Origin: Campylobacteraceae bacterium UBA1877
GTDB lineage: Bacteria > Campylobacterota > Campylobacteria > Campylobacterales > Campylobacteraceae
DNA length: 8,875 nt
Assembly (NCBI GenBank): GCA_002352945.1
Contig: DDHL01000004.1
Span: 30,725 to 39,599, forward strand
Direction of reading: 5' to 3'
Shown: one piece after another, positions 1 through 5,886 of the stretch
How the letters are laid out: each line of letters opens with the position of its first letter
Position numbering within the stretch: position 1 is the stretch's first letter
Notes under the pieces: model-generated
Told to the model about the DNA's origin: nothing
Database searches by the model: none
The model's input: only the letters and a program-made list of their open reading frames with translations
Program-made: the position numbers and the translations under genes

Positions 1-451
1 AGTCAAGAACCTTGTAAATACTTTTTATATGCTCTTTTCTTGAACCCTTGCCCATATTATCGACAAAAACAAGGATTTTTGAAAGCTGTTTAATATGGCC
101 TAAAAGTGAATTTGCAACAATTTTTACATCAGGCCGCACCTCTTTTACAAGCATAAGTAAAGCTAGAGCATCCAACGCTCCTAGCGGGTGATTGGCAAAT
201 ATTATTACTCTTCCAGTTGGAGGAATATTGAGTTTTTGAGCCATGGATGCGGAGTATGAAACATTAAAATACTCCAAAACTGCTTCTACAAAATCAAACC
301 CCTCTAAATGGCTCATTTGTTCGTACATTTTATTTAACTCTTTTTGATGAAATAGCTTCTTAAGCCCATACATGATAGGCTTTTGTAAGCACTGTGGCAA
401 TTGGCGCATCTTTGGGGATTTTGAAAGAAGAAGGGAGCTAATTTCGACCAT
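1..451 (-). CDS. Lysophospholipid acyltransferase family protein, N-terminal 150 residues (gene runs off the left edge)
   Basis: The frame is open from an ATG at 451 to the window edge. AAGGA at 457-461 lies 5 nt upstream of that ATG, which supports the start. After a basic, poorly hydrophobic N-terminus (about 1-75) comes RVIIFANHPLGALDALALL (residues 81-99). This holds an acyltransferase block-I motif of the form NHPxGxxD, with H88 as presumed catalytic base and D94. The following stretch (VKIVANSLLGHIKQLSKILVF) fits the PlsC-like fold. The spacing and the long N-terminal extension resemble the lysophospholipid acyltransferases often labelled 'putative hemolysin', including the O-acyltransferase part of ornithine/glycine-lipid enzymes (OlsA or the bifunctional OlsF). 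Whether a GNAT domain follows cannot be seen. The gene is divergent from phoU, and its promoter region has a PhoB-box-like heptamer. The acyltransferase assignment is fairly sure; the lipid product is inference. Confidence 0.8.
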   Translation of the reverse strand, partial: MVEISSLLLSKSPKMRQLPQCLQKPIMYGLKKLFHQKELNKMYEQMSHLEGFDFVEAVLEYFNVSYSASMAQKLNIPPTGRVIIFANHPLGALDALALLMLVKEVRPDVKIVANSLLGHIKQLSKILVFVDNMGKGSRKEHIKSIYKVLD

Positions 452-480
452 AAAATTCCTTACAAGTTCGAGATTTTAAA

Positions 481-514
481 ATTATAATCCCAGGTAATTA
501 CAAAATGGTGACGC
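481..514 (-). promoter_or_regulatory. Promoter of the acyltransferase gene with a putative Pho box
   Basis: On the minus strand a perfect TATAAT (486 down to 481) lies 30 nt upstream of the ATG at 451. Exactly 10 nt upstream of it is TTGTAAT (503 to 497). Eleven bases further up is GCGTCAC (514 to 508), which shares GTCA with the E. coli PhoB half-site CTGTCAT. This gives the 7+4+7+4 layout of a PhoB box occupying the -35 position. The layout is visible in the sequence; PhoB binding is inferred. Confidence 0.5.
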
Positions 515-522
515 TAAAATTT

Positions 523-556
523 TTGTAATCAGCTTGTAATCTTTTTGGTCTATTAT
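523..556 (+). promoter_or_regulatory. Promoter of the phoU-phoB-phoR operon with a putative Pho box
   Basis: Two identical octamers, TTGTAATC at 523-530 and 534-541, repeat with an 11-bp period. This is the tandem 7+4 geometry of PhoB sites (E. coli CTGTCAT plus 4 bp). The second heptamer ends 10 nt before a -10 hexamer, TATTAT at 551-556, so the box sits where a -35 would be. The leader to the ATG at 589 would be about 25 nt and contains the ribosome binding site AAGGA (579-583). Autoregulation by the downstream PhoB-like protein is the natural reading, but it is inferred. Confidence 0.6.
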
Positions 557-588
557 TTGAGCCTACATAAGACACTATAAGGATACTC

Positions 589-1257
589 ATGCTACCAAAA
601 CATGACCAAAAACTCCAAGAGATACGCGATCTATTAAAAGATTTTGGCAAAGATTTGATTCAGGCTGCAAAGGAGACTCTAAAGGGTTTAGAGAGTGCAC
701 AAACACCATACTTTGAAAAAGCACGCCTAAAATTAAAATCTTCAGGCTCTAAAGGGAACCAAATTGATAACCAAATTGTAACTTCACTGGCTCTTTTTGG
801 TGCAGAAGCTTCCGATTTGCGCGAACTAATCTCTTATTTGAAAATCACAAACGAAATGGTTCGAGTAAGTGAAAACATAAAAACCTTTTCAAAGCGCATT
901 AGCCCCCTAGTGGAAAATAAATCAAACTTTCAAAACTTCCAAGAGTATAGTTTTCATCTTTGTAAAAGCGCGATTAATGCTATTGCTTTAGCCATGCAGG
1001 CATTTGATACGCAAGATAAAGAGCTAGTAGAAAATTTGTACCGGCAAGTGCAGGTTGAAGAGAGCAAAACCGATGATTTGTATGCAATTTTAGAAAAAAA
1101 TATACTAACTGAATTAAGCCGCATGAATGAATTTAGTCCAGAGTATATTCAGATTTTAAGCGCTATGCGAAAGCTTGAACGAGTGGCAGACAGGGCGGTA
1201 AATATTGCTAATCTTTTAGTTTTTGCTAAAATTGGTGGTGAATTAGATGTCTATTAG
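589..1257 (+). CDS. phoU: PhoU family phosphate signalling regulator
   Basis: This 222-residue, wholly helical soluble protein has the two-repeat layout of PhoU (usually about 215-240 residues). Repeat 1 keeps the DLRELISYLKIT segment (76-87). Repeat 2 keeps the metal-site helix as LERVADRAVNIANLL (196-210), preceded by an acidic helix around residues 147-170. PhoU links the Pst transporter to the PhoR kinase and dampens Pho signalling when phosphate is plentiful. The equivalent ERxxD motif of repeat 1 has become VRVSE (91-95), so one of the two metal-cluster sites looks weakened. The ATG at 589 has AAGGA 5 nt upstream. The gene is first in an operon with the response regulator (8-nt gap) and the kinase. 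No pst transporter gene lies in the window. Confidence 0.85.
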   Translation: MLPKHDQKLQEIRDLLKDFGKDLIQAAKETLKGLESAQTPYFEKARLKLKSSGSKGNQIDNQIVTSLALFGAEASDLRELISYLKITNEMVRVSENIKTFSKRISPLVENKSNFQNFQEYSFHLCKSAINAIALAMQAFDTQDKELVENLYRQVQVEESKTDDLYAILEKNILTELSRMNEFSPEYIQILSAMRKLERVADRAVNIANLLVFAKIGGELDVY

Positions 1258-1265
1258 GATGGATA

Positions 1266-1937
1266 ATGCAAGCTAGCGTCTTACTGATTGAAGATGAAAA
1301 TGACTTGTTAGAACTTATGGAGTACCACTTGCAAAAAGCCGGTTTTGAAACCACCGGCTTTCTTTCGACTAAAAAAGTAGAGCAGTTTTTAGATGAGGAA
1401 CGGGTTGATATTATGATTGTCGACCGCAATCTTCCAGGAGCGGAAGGAAGCGAATTTGTACAAAAATTAAGACAAAAAGGGGTTGAAATTCCAGTCATTT
1501 TTGTCACTGCAAAAGATAGCAGCGAAGCCATCGAAGAGGGTTTTTTGCGAGGCGGGGATGATTATTTAACCAAGCCATTTAATATGAATGAGCTGGTTTT
1601 ACGATTAAAGGCAATTTTAAAGCGCATCCACAATGAAGATGGGGAAATTTTATACCATCGAGATATCACGCTCAATCTTAAATCAAGAGAGGTTTTTGTA
1701 GAACAAAAAAAGATTGAGTTAACAAAGTTGGAGTTTGAACTTTTGCGCACCCTTATTAAACATAAAAATAGCGTTTTAAATCGAGAGGTTCTCTTAGAAG
1801 AGGTGTGGAAAGATGAAGCTTTTTATCAAGACAAAACTGTTAATGTTGCCATAAATCGTCTCAAAAAAAAGATCGATCCATCAAAAACAAAAAACTATAT
1901 TAAATCTATCTGGGGTGTTGGTTATAGCCTATGCTAA
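1266..1937 (+). CDS. phoB: PhoB-like response regulator (OmpR/PhoB family)
   Basis: The 223-residue protein has a receiver domain (about 4-120) with the acidic pocket E9/D10, phosphoacceptor D53 in IMIVDRNLPG, switch T81 and K103 in the LTKPF motif. A winged-helix DNA-binding domain follows (about 128-223, ending in IKSIWGVGYSL, the typical C-terminal wing). It should be phosphorylated by the kinase encoded immediately downstream and bind tandem 11-bp direct repeats. Such repeats are present upstream of this operon. AGGAT overlapping the phoU stop codon serves as ribosome binding site for the ATG at 1266. An earlier ATG at 1259 is in another frame and terminates at once. The role as PhoB rests mainly on the PhoU neighbour, since OmpR-family regulators look alike; C. 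jejuni uses a different phosphate pair (PhosS/PhosR). Confidence 0.85.
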   Translation: MQASVLLIEDENDLLELMEYHLQKAGFETTGFLSTKKVEQFLDEERVDIMIVDRNLPGAEGSEFVQKLRQKGVEIPVIFVTAKDSSEAIEEGFLRGGDDYLTKPFNMNELVLRLKAILKRIHNEDGEILYHRDITLNLKSREVFVEQKKIELTKLEFELLRTLIKHKNSVLNREVLLEEVWKDEAFYQDKTVNVAINRLKKKIDPSKTKNYIKSIWGVGYSLC

Positions 1938-3319
1938 GTATCCAGCAGCACATTACGCTTCGAATTAGCATAATATTTATTGTAACTATTTTGCTAGGAA
2001 CGACAGTTAGCTTTTTTAGTCTACGCCAAATTCAGCTGCGAGAATATGAAAATGCCCTCAAATCCAATTTAAATCTCATAGAGGCACAACTTCCCTTCTC
2101 CATCCACCCAGAAACGCTTCACATTTTTGCAAACCAAATTAAAAAGAGTATCCATAAGCGGGTTACAATCATAGATGAAGATGGGACGGTTCTAGCCGAA
2201 ACAGACAAAGAAGATATAAGCCTTATGGATAACCATAGGTATCGTCCAGAAATTCTTGAAGCCTCCAAAAAAGATTACGGCATTAATCTTCGCTATTCAG
2301 ACTCTACTCATGAAGATTTTTTATATGTTGCAAAATTGGTCAACTACAATGGACAAAGGCTCTATTTGCGCCTTGGAATGAGCACTCATGAAATTAGAGC
2401 TAACTTTATAAGGTTGTGGATAAAAATAGGCTACATCCTTTTAGCACTCTTTTTAATAAGCACAGCTTTAGCTGTATGGATACACAAAAAGCTCCAAAAT
2501 GAGATTAAAAAGCTCAAAAATGGCCTTGAAGCTATTGCTAACAAAGAGTACAAAACCCATATTCAAGCCGGATTTGCAAAAGAGTTTGTACAAATCGCCC
2601 AAACAGTTCATCAACTCTCTTCTAAACTTGCAAAAAGAGATAAACAAAAGCGCAAACACACAGCAAAACTTCGGCTTTTAAACAAGCAGCGTAGCGATAT
2701 TATTGCCGCAATCGGGCATGAGTTTAAAAATCCCATTGCTTCTATCATTGGATATGCCCAAACCCTTATTGAAGATAAACAGATGAGCGAAGATATAAAA
2801 GATCGGTTTTTAAATAAGATTATCTCTAACGGTCAAAAGATTGACATGATGGTAAATCGTCTCTCTTTGGCAACAAAGCTAGAAAATGGAGATTTAACTC
2901 CCAATATAACCCAATTTAATTTAGGTGAACTTGCAAGAGAGTGTGTAGAGACCTTCAAAGAGCGCTACAAAGATAGAAAATTTATTTTTCAAGCAGATAA
3001 AAGCATTGTTAACGGCGATAGTACAATGATTGAGCTTGTGCTTATTAATTTGATTGAAAATGCGGTTAAATATTCAGAAAATAGCATCTACATTGAAGTA
3101 GCCAACAAAGAGTGTACAATTCGTGATGAGGGAGAGGGAATTCCAGAAGAAGAGATAGAAAAAATCACGAAAAAATTCTACCGCTCAAACCGTCACTCAT
3201 GGGATAACTCCATGGGGCTTGGGCTCTCCTTGGTAAGTTACATTTTAAAACTTCATGAGAGTAAACTTGTTATAAAAAGCAGATTAAAAGAGGGTTCAAC
3301 ATTTAGCTTTAGCCTTTAA
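1931..3319 (+). CDS. phoR: PhoR-like membrane sensor histidine kinase
   Basis: The 462-residue kinase has one transmembrane helix near residues 10-31, a predicted extracytoplasmic sensor region of about 130 residues, and a second helix near 163-184. A HAMP-like linker follows, then a HisKA domain with phosphoacceptor H263 in IGHEFKNP. The HATPase domain shows an N box (LINLIENAVKYS, N377), G1 (DEGEGI, 399-404), an F-box region (KKFYRSN) and G2 (GLGLSL, 429-434). All catalytic boxes are intact. The sensor region contains NHRYRPEI (101-108), a pattern typical of PhoR/ResE-like extracytoplasmic domains. Its ATG overlaps the end of the response regulator gene by 7 nt (ATGCTAA), so the pair should be translationally coupled. 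With PhoU upstream, a phosphate-responsive kinase is most likely, though the ligand or partner is not proven by sequence. Confidence 0.85.
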   Translation: MLSIQQHITLRISIIFIVTILLGTTVSFFSLRQIQLREYENALKSNLNLIEAQLPFSIHPETLHIFANQIKKSIHKRVTIIDEDGTVLAETDKEDISLMDNHRYRPEILEASKKDYGINLRYSDSTHEDFLYVAKLVNYNGQRLYLRLGMSTHEIRANFIRLWIKIGYILLALFLISTALAVWIHKKLQNEIKKLKNGLEAIANKEYKTHIQAGFAKEFVQIAQTVHQLSSKLAKRDKQKRKHTAKLRLLNKQRSDIIAAIGHEFKNPIASIIGYAQTLIEDKQMSEDIKDRFLNKIISNGQKIDMMVNRLSLATKLENGDLTPNITQFNLGELARECVETFKERYKDRKFIFQADKSIVNGDSTMIELVLINLIENAVKYSENSIYIEVANKECTIRDEGEGIPEEEIEKITKKFYRSNRHSWDNSMGLGLSLVSYILKLHESKLVIKSRLKEGSTFSFSL

Positions 3320-3321
3320 CG

Positions 3322-3330
3322 TGCTATAAT
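3322..3330 (+). promoter_or_regulatory. Extended -10 promoter of the thioesterase gene
   Basis: TGCTATAAT (3322-3330) is a perfect extended -10 element starting 3 nt after the phoR stop. A weak TTTAGC at 3302-3307 lies 17 nt upstream, inside the end of phoR. Transcription would start near 3337, giving a leader of about 14 nt. The thioesterase is therefore probably not dependent on the phosphate operon. Confidence 0.6.
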
Positions 3331-3350
3331 CCAATTAAAAAAGGCTTTAC

Positions 3351-3797
3351 ATGTATGGAATGGGTGAACCTCGAATTAAAATTGTAGCCATGCCAAAAGA
3401 TACCAATCCAGCAGGCAATATTTTTGGCGGATGGATTATGTCCCAAATTGATATTGCAGGCTCTATAGCTGCGCGAGAAGTACATCCAGAACGAGTAGTA
3501 ACAGTAGCGGTTAATTCAATGACTTTTAAAGAACCTGTACACGTAGGTGATGTGGTTTGCTGCTATGCTAAGATTACAAAAATTGGCACTACATCAATCC
3601 AAACAAAGGTTGAAGTTGTAGCTGAGCGAATGGGAGCTACAGGTCAAACCTGCGTACATGTAACAAGTGCGCTCATAACATATGTTAGTGTTGATAAGGA
3701 TGGAAATAAAAAACCTTTATCAGTAAGTAAGGCTCAAAGGGAGGCGCTTAACCTCCCGGCTGATACGAAACGTTTTTATGAAGGCTATGGTATTTAG
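3351..3797 (+). CDS. Acyl-CoA thioesterase, YciA type (hotdog fold)
   Basis: The 148-residue cytoplasmic protein hydrolyses acyl-CoA thioesters to free acid and CoA. The sequence follows E. coli YciA along most of its length: AMPKDTNPAGNIFGGWIMSQ (13-32), then D34 as the expected catalytic acid, VVTVAVNSMTFKEPVHVGDVV (about 49-69) and a GTTS turn. This is one hotdog domain, with hexamers usual for the family. AAGG at 3341-3344 precedes the ATG at 3351 by 6 nt; an in-frame ATG at 3360 is a possible later start. The last codons overlap the stop of the convergent rubrerythrin gene by 4 nt. The family is clear; the physiological substrate chain length is not visible. Confidence 0.88.
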   Translation: MYGMGEPRIKIVAMPKDTNPAGNIFGGWIMSQIDIAGSIAAREVHPERVVTVAVNSMTFKEPVHVGDVVCCYAKITKIGTTSIQTKVEVVAERMGATGQTCVHVTSALITYVSVDKDGNKKPLSVSKAQREALNLPADTKRFYEGYGI

Positions 3798-4441
3798 CCT
3801 AAAAATTCTCGTTTAAAATACTCTTGGCCAACTCGGCACAGTGGACAAGCGCCTGGAGCTTTTTTGCCTCTATGCACATGTCCGCACACTTCACAAACCC
3901 AAACTTCCTCTTCTTCGCTTTCAAAGAATCCTTCTTCATCAAGCATCTTTTTAAGGGCTAAATACTCGCGCTCATGCTCAACCTCAACCTTGCCAATTGC
4001 TCTAAAAAGTCTTGCAACTGCACTGTGTCCTTCCTCTTTTGCAATAGCTTCAAAGTCTGGATACATTGTTTCATGCTCATAGCGCTCACCATCGGCTGCA
4101 TAAAGAAGGTTTTTTGCAGTAGTGTCAAGCTCAAATCCATGAATCATCTTGTTTGCTTCTTTAAATTCAGCCCTTGCGTGCCACATTTCATTAAGTGCTG
4201 CTTCTCTAAAATGTACAGCTATTCGATGGAGTCCCTCTTTTTCAGCCATATCTGCAAAAAGATCATACTTATTTCTAGCCATAGATTCACCGGCAAATGC
4301 CTTCATAAGATTTACAGCAGTAAGATTTTGTGTAATACACTCCATCTCTTGACCACAACATGTTAGCGTACCACCGCCAACTTTTTGAACTTCAACTTCA
4401 TTGCCGCACTTATTACACTTATATGTTTCATACTGACGCAT
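3794..4441 (-). CDS. rrc: Desulforubrerythrin (three-domain non-haem iron peroxidase)
   Basis: The 215-residue protein joins three metal domains. The first is an N-terminal desulforedoxin-like domain with C9, C12, C28 and C29 (CNKC...CC). The second is a rubrerythrin four-helix di-iron domain (about 40-170) with E52, E85/H88 (ExxH), E119/E122 and E153/H156 as ligand candidates. The third is a C-terminal rubredoxin domain with C183, C186, C199 and C202 (CEVCG...CPLC). This architecture and length match the desulforubrerythrin (Rrc) described in Campylobacter jejuni, which reduces hydrogen peroxide with electrons passed through the rubredoxin-type centres. All ligand cysteines are present, so it looks functional. 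The ATG at 4441 follows an AAAGGAGC ribosome binding site. The gene has its own upstream gap with repeated motifs and ends inside the stop codon of the convergent thioesterase gene. Confidence 0.93.
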   Translation of the reverse strand: MRQYETYKCNKCGNEVEVQKVGGGTLTCCGQEMECITQNLTAVNLMKAFAGESMARNKYDLFADMAEKEGLHRIAVHFREAALNEMWHARAEFKEANKMIHGFELDTTAKNLLYAADGERYEHETMYPDFEAIAKEEGHSAVARLFRAIGKVEVEHEREYLALKKMLDEEGFFESEEEEVWVCEVCGHVHRGKKAPGACPLCRVGQEYFKREFLG

Positions 4442-4471
4442 TTATGCTCCTTTGGGATTTAAAGTAAGAAA

Positions 4472-4511
4472 ATTGTAACTTAACTTACAGTAATTAAAAC
4501 TTACATGTAAA
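4472..4511 (-). promoter_or_regulatory. Promoter and candidate operator of the desulforubrerythrin gene
   Basis: On the minus strand TACAAT (4477 to 4472) is a plausible -10 about 31 nt upstream of the ATG. Next to it the plus strand shows AACTTACA twice (4482-4489 and 4499-4506), a 17-bp spaced direct repeat. The second copy runs into the 10-bp palindrome TTACATGTAA (4501-4510). Placement over the -35 region would suit a repressor such as a PerR/Fur-type protein, but the motif does not clearly match a known box. Confidence 0.4.
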
Positions 4512-4527
4512 GATTTTTGACGAAAAA

Positions 4528-5082
4528 TTACTCTAAATCATCCATTAAATTGGTCTCTTTTTGGATAAGTTTCATATTTCGCATAACGCGGTTGTAGTAA
4601 GCGTAATTGCTGTTTCCTCCATTATATCTGCTAACTGTGCGAAAATAATCGTGGTTTGTATTGTTGCTAAGCCACACGATAAATTGCACAGCCACTTCAA
4701 TATTAAAACGATCATCGCTTAAGAGTTTATTTACAAGCTTTACATCACTCATCGACTTAATCTCTTGTAAATCTAATTTTTGAGCTACGAAACGGGCTGT
4801 TTGAAGACGAACTTGCATAACTCCAAGGGAGGCTTTAAAAATATTTGGATCTTTTCCAATATCACCAACTTTAAAAACACCAGAGCTTGTCTCAGTTTGG
4901 CATATAGCCATTGCTGTTTTTGCAAATGTTTCATTATTTTTATCTGGGTAGCGTAGGGCAATCTCTTTAACAAGGGCTAGCGTATTAATTTGTTCGGGTT
5001 TAAACACTGCAGCTTGAAGTGCCGATGCGGCAAAAATAAGTATCCCTACCCACCACATTAATCGTTTCATTAATTGTTGCAT
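4528..5082 (-). CDS. Exported lytic-transglycosylase-like protein (SLT/lysozyme fold)
   Basis: Read from the ATG at 5082 this is a 184-residue protein. It starts with a signal peptide (MQQLMKRL, hydrophobic residues 9-22, likely cleavage after about A24). The mature part shows a lysozyme-like pattern: ICQTETSSG with E64 as candidate catalytic glutamate, SLGVMQV (85-91), and VSRYNGG (149-155). These correspond to the E-S, GxMQ and YN-G motifs of SLT-type murein transglycosylases. It would act on periplasmic peptidoglycan. The insert between the Glu motif and GVMQ (about 20 residues) and Thr instead of Ser after the Glu make it a divergent member. The start is set by AAAGGA 6 nt upstream; a longer frame from a TTG at 5121 would overlap the promoter -10 and has no signal-peptide logic. 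Activity is inferred. Confidence 0.72.
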   Translation of the reverse strand: MQQLMKRLMWWVGILIFAASALQAAVFKPEQINTLALVKEIALRYPDKNNETFAKTAMAICQTETSSGVFKVGDIGKDPNIFKASLGVMQVRLQTARFVAQKLDLQEIKSMSDVKLVNKLLSDDRFNIEVAVQFIVWLSNNTNHDYFRTVSRYNGGNSNYAYYNRVMRNMKLIQKETNLMDDLE

Positions 5083-5109
5083 GGGTATTCCTTTTTTTAA
5101 AAGAGGCGT

Positions 5110-5115
5110 ATTATA
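5110..5115 (-). promoter_or_regulatory. -10 element of the transglycosylase-like gene
   Basis: The minus strand carries a perfect TATAAT (5115 to 5110), preceded by a T-rich tract. It lies 27 nt upstream of the ATG at 5082, giving a leader of about 20 nt with an AAAGGA ribosome binding site. It sits between this gene and the end of the EI24-like gene, so the transglycosylase can be transcribed on its own. Confidence 0.6.
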
Positions 5116-5156
5116 CCCCAAAAAATGTAAACGATTATTTAATATTTGTTTTTAAT

Positions 5157-5882
5157 TTATTTATTTTGAGCAAGTAGTACATTTTGAAACACATAATGGG
5201 CAAAATAGAGAACAAACAATGGCTGCAAAAAGAGCCCAACAAAAGGGATAAGTGAGAATAAAAAGCAGATTAGCCCAACTAAAATTGTCGATTTTTGATG
5301 GCTAGATTTAAACTTTTCATATCCATCAATATCAAGCATTACACTTGAGACATCAAGCATCAAAATGCGATAAAAAAGATAAAAAAATGGTAAATACAGA
5401 GCAAAAAAGTTAACAATTGGCAGTGCTAATAAAAAAAGGCTCAAAAGCAGCAAGCCCAAAAATTTACCAAAAATTCCAATAGACTCTTTAATAATTTTTA
5501 CTGTGGGCAGCCCCTTTGAAAGCTTATAGCTGCTATAATGGCGCTTTTGAACAATTTTTACGAGCCACGGAGTAAAAAAACCTATAACAATTAAAGCAAT
5601 AATGATTGAAACCAAAAGAGCTAAAATGCCTCCAAGTAGATAAAAGAGTGAAATTACAACCCACTGAATAATACTGTAAGCTAAAATGGTCTCAAGCCAG
5701 CCAGGCAGAGCTTGTGAAGCAACCGGCTCTCCTGCTTCTAGTGCTTGCAAAACATCCCATAAGTGGCTGCCACCAAAGGCAACCACTAAGGCTAAAAGCA
5801 CCATTGGCGCAAAAAGAGAAACAAAGGAAGCCCCAAGTACTGAGGGGCTTAAATAGTCACGAATTGCACGAGATAGAAGCAC
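5157..5882 (-). CDS. EI24/CysZ-like integral membrane protein
   Basis: The 241-residue protein is dominated by hydrophobic segments: about 15-36, a long stretch at 68-108, 139-174 and 199-230. The segment FYRILMLDVSSVMLD (170-184) after the third block, together with the overall pattern, resembles the EI24 domain family, which includes the sulfate-uptake-associated CysZ. No sulfur-assimilation gene is nearby, so sulfate transport should not be assumed. The best start is a GTG at 5882, only 4 nt after the dut stop codon. No strong ribosome binding site precedes it, which suggests translational coupling to dut. The family call is moderately sure; the function is unknown. Confidence 0.65.
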   Translation of the reverse strand: MLLSRAIRDYLSPSVLGASFVSLFAPMVLLALVVAFGGSHLWDVLQALEAGEPVASQALPGWLETILAYSIIQWVVISLFYLLGGILALLVSIIIALIVIGFFTPWLVKIVQKRHYSSYKLSKGLPTVKIIKESIGIFGKFLGLLLLSLFLLALPIVNFFALYLPFFYLFYRILMLDVSSVMLDIDGYEKFKSSHQKSTILVGLICFLFSLIPFVGLFLQPLFVLYFAHYVFQNVLLAQNK

Positions 5883-5886
5883 TTTG

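Noticed and set aside
1226..1531. A 101-residue minus-strand open frame opposite the response regulator gene
   Set aside because: It is the complementary shadow of the well-conserved receiver domain; its Ser- and Thr-rich composition and lack of start signals do not support a gene.
3974..4366. A 130-residue plus-strand open frame opposite the rubrerythrin gene
   Set aside because: It is antisense to a protein with every metal ligand conserved, its composition (many Cys, Ser, Phe) is that of a complementary-strand shadow, and it has no ribosome binding site or family resemblance.
4514..4527. TTTTT-GACG-AAAAA inverted repeat as terminator of the transglycosylase-like gene
   Set aside because: The stem is only A:T pairs with no GC core and no following U tract outside the stem, so it is too weak to support.
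5083..5121. Longer N-terminus for the transglycosylase-like protein from a TTG at 5121
   Set aside because: The extension would run through the TATAAT -10 and the ribosome binding site, and would put 13 polar residues before a good signal peptide. The ATG at 5082 is better supported.
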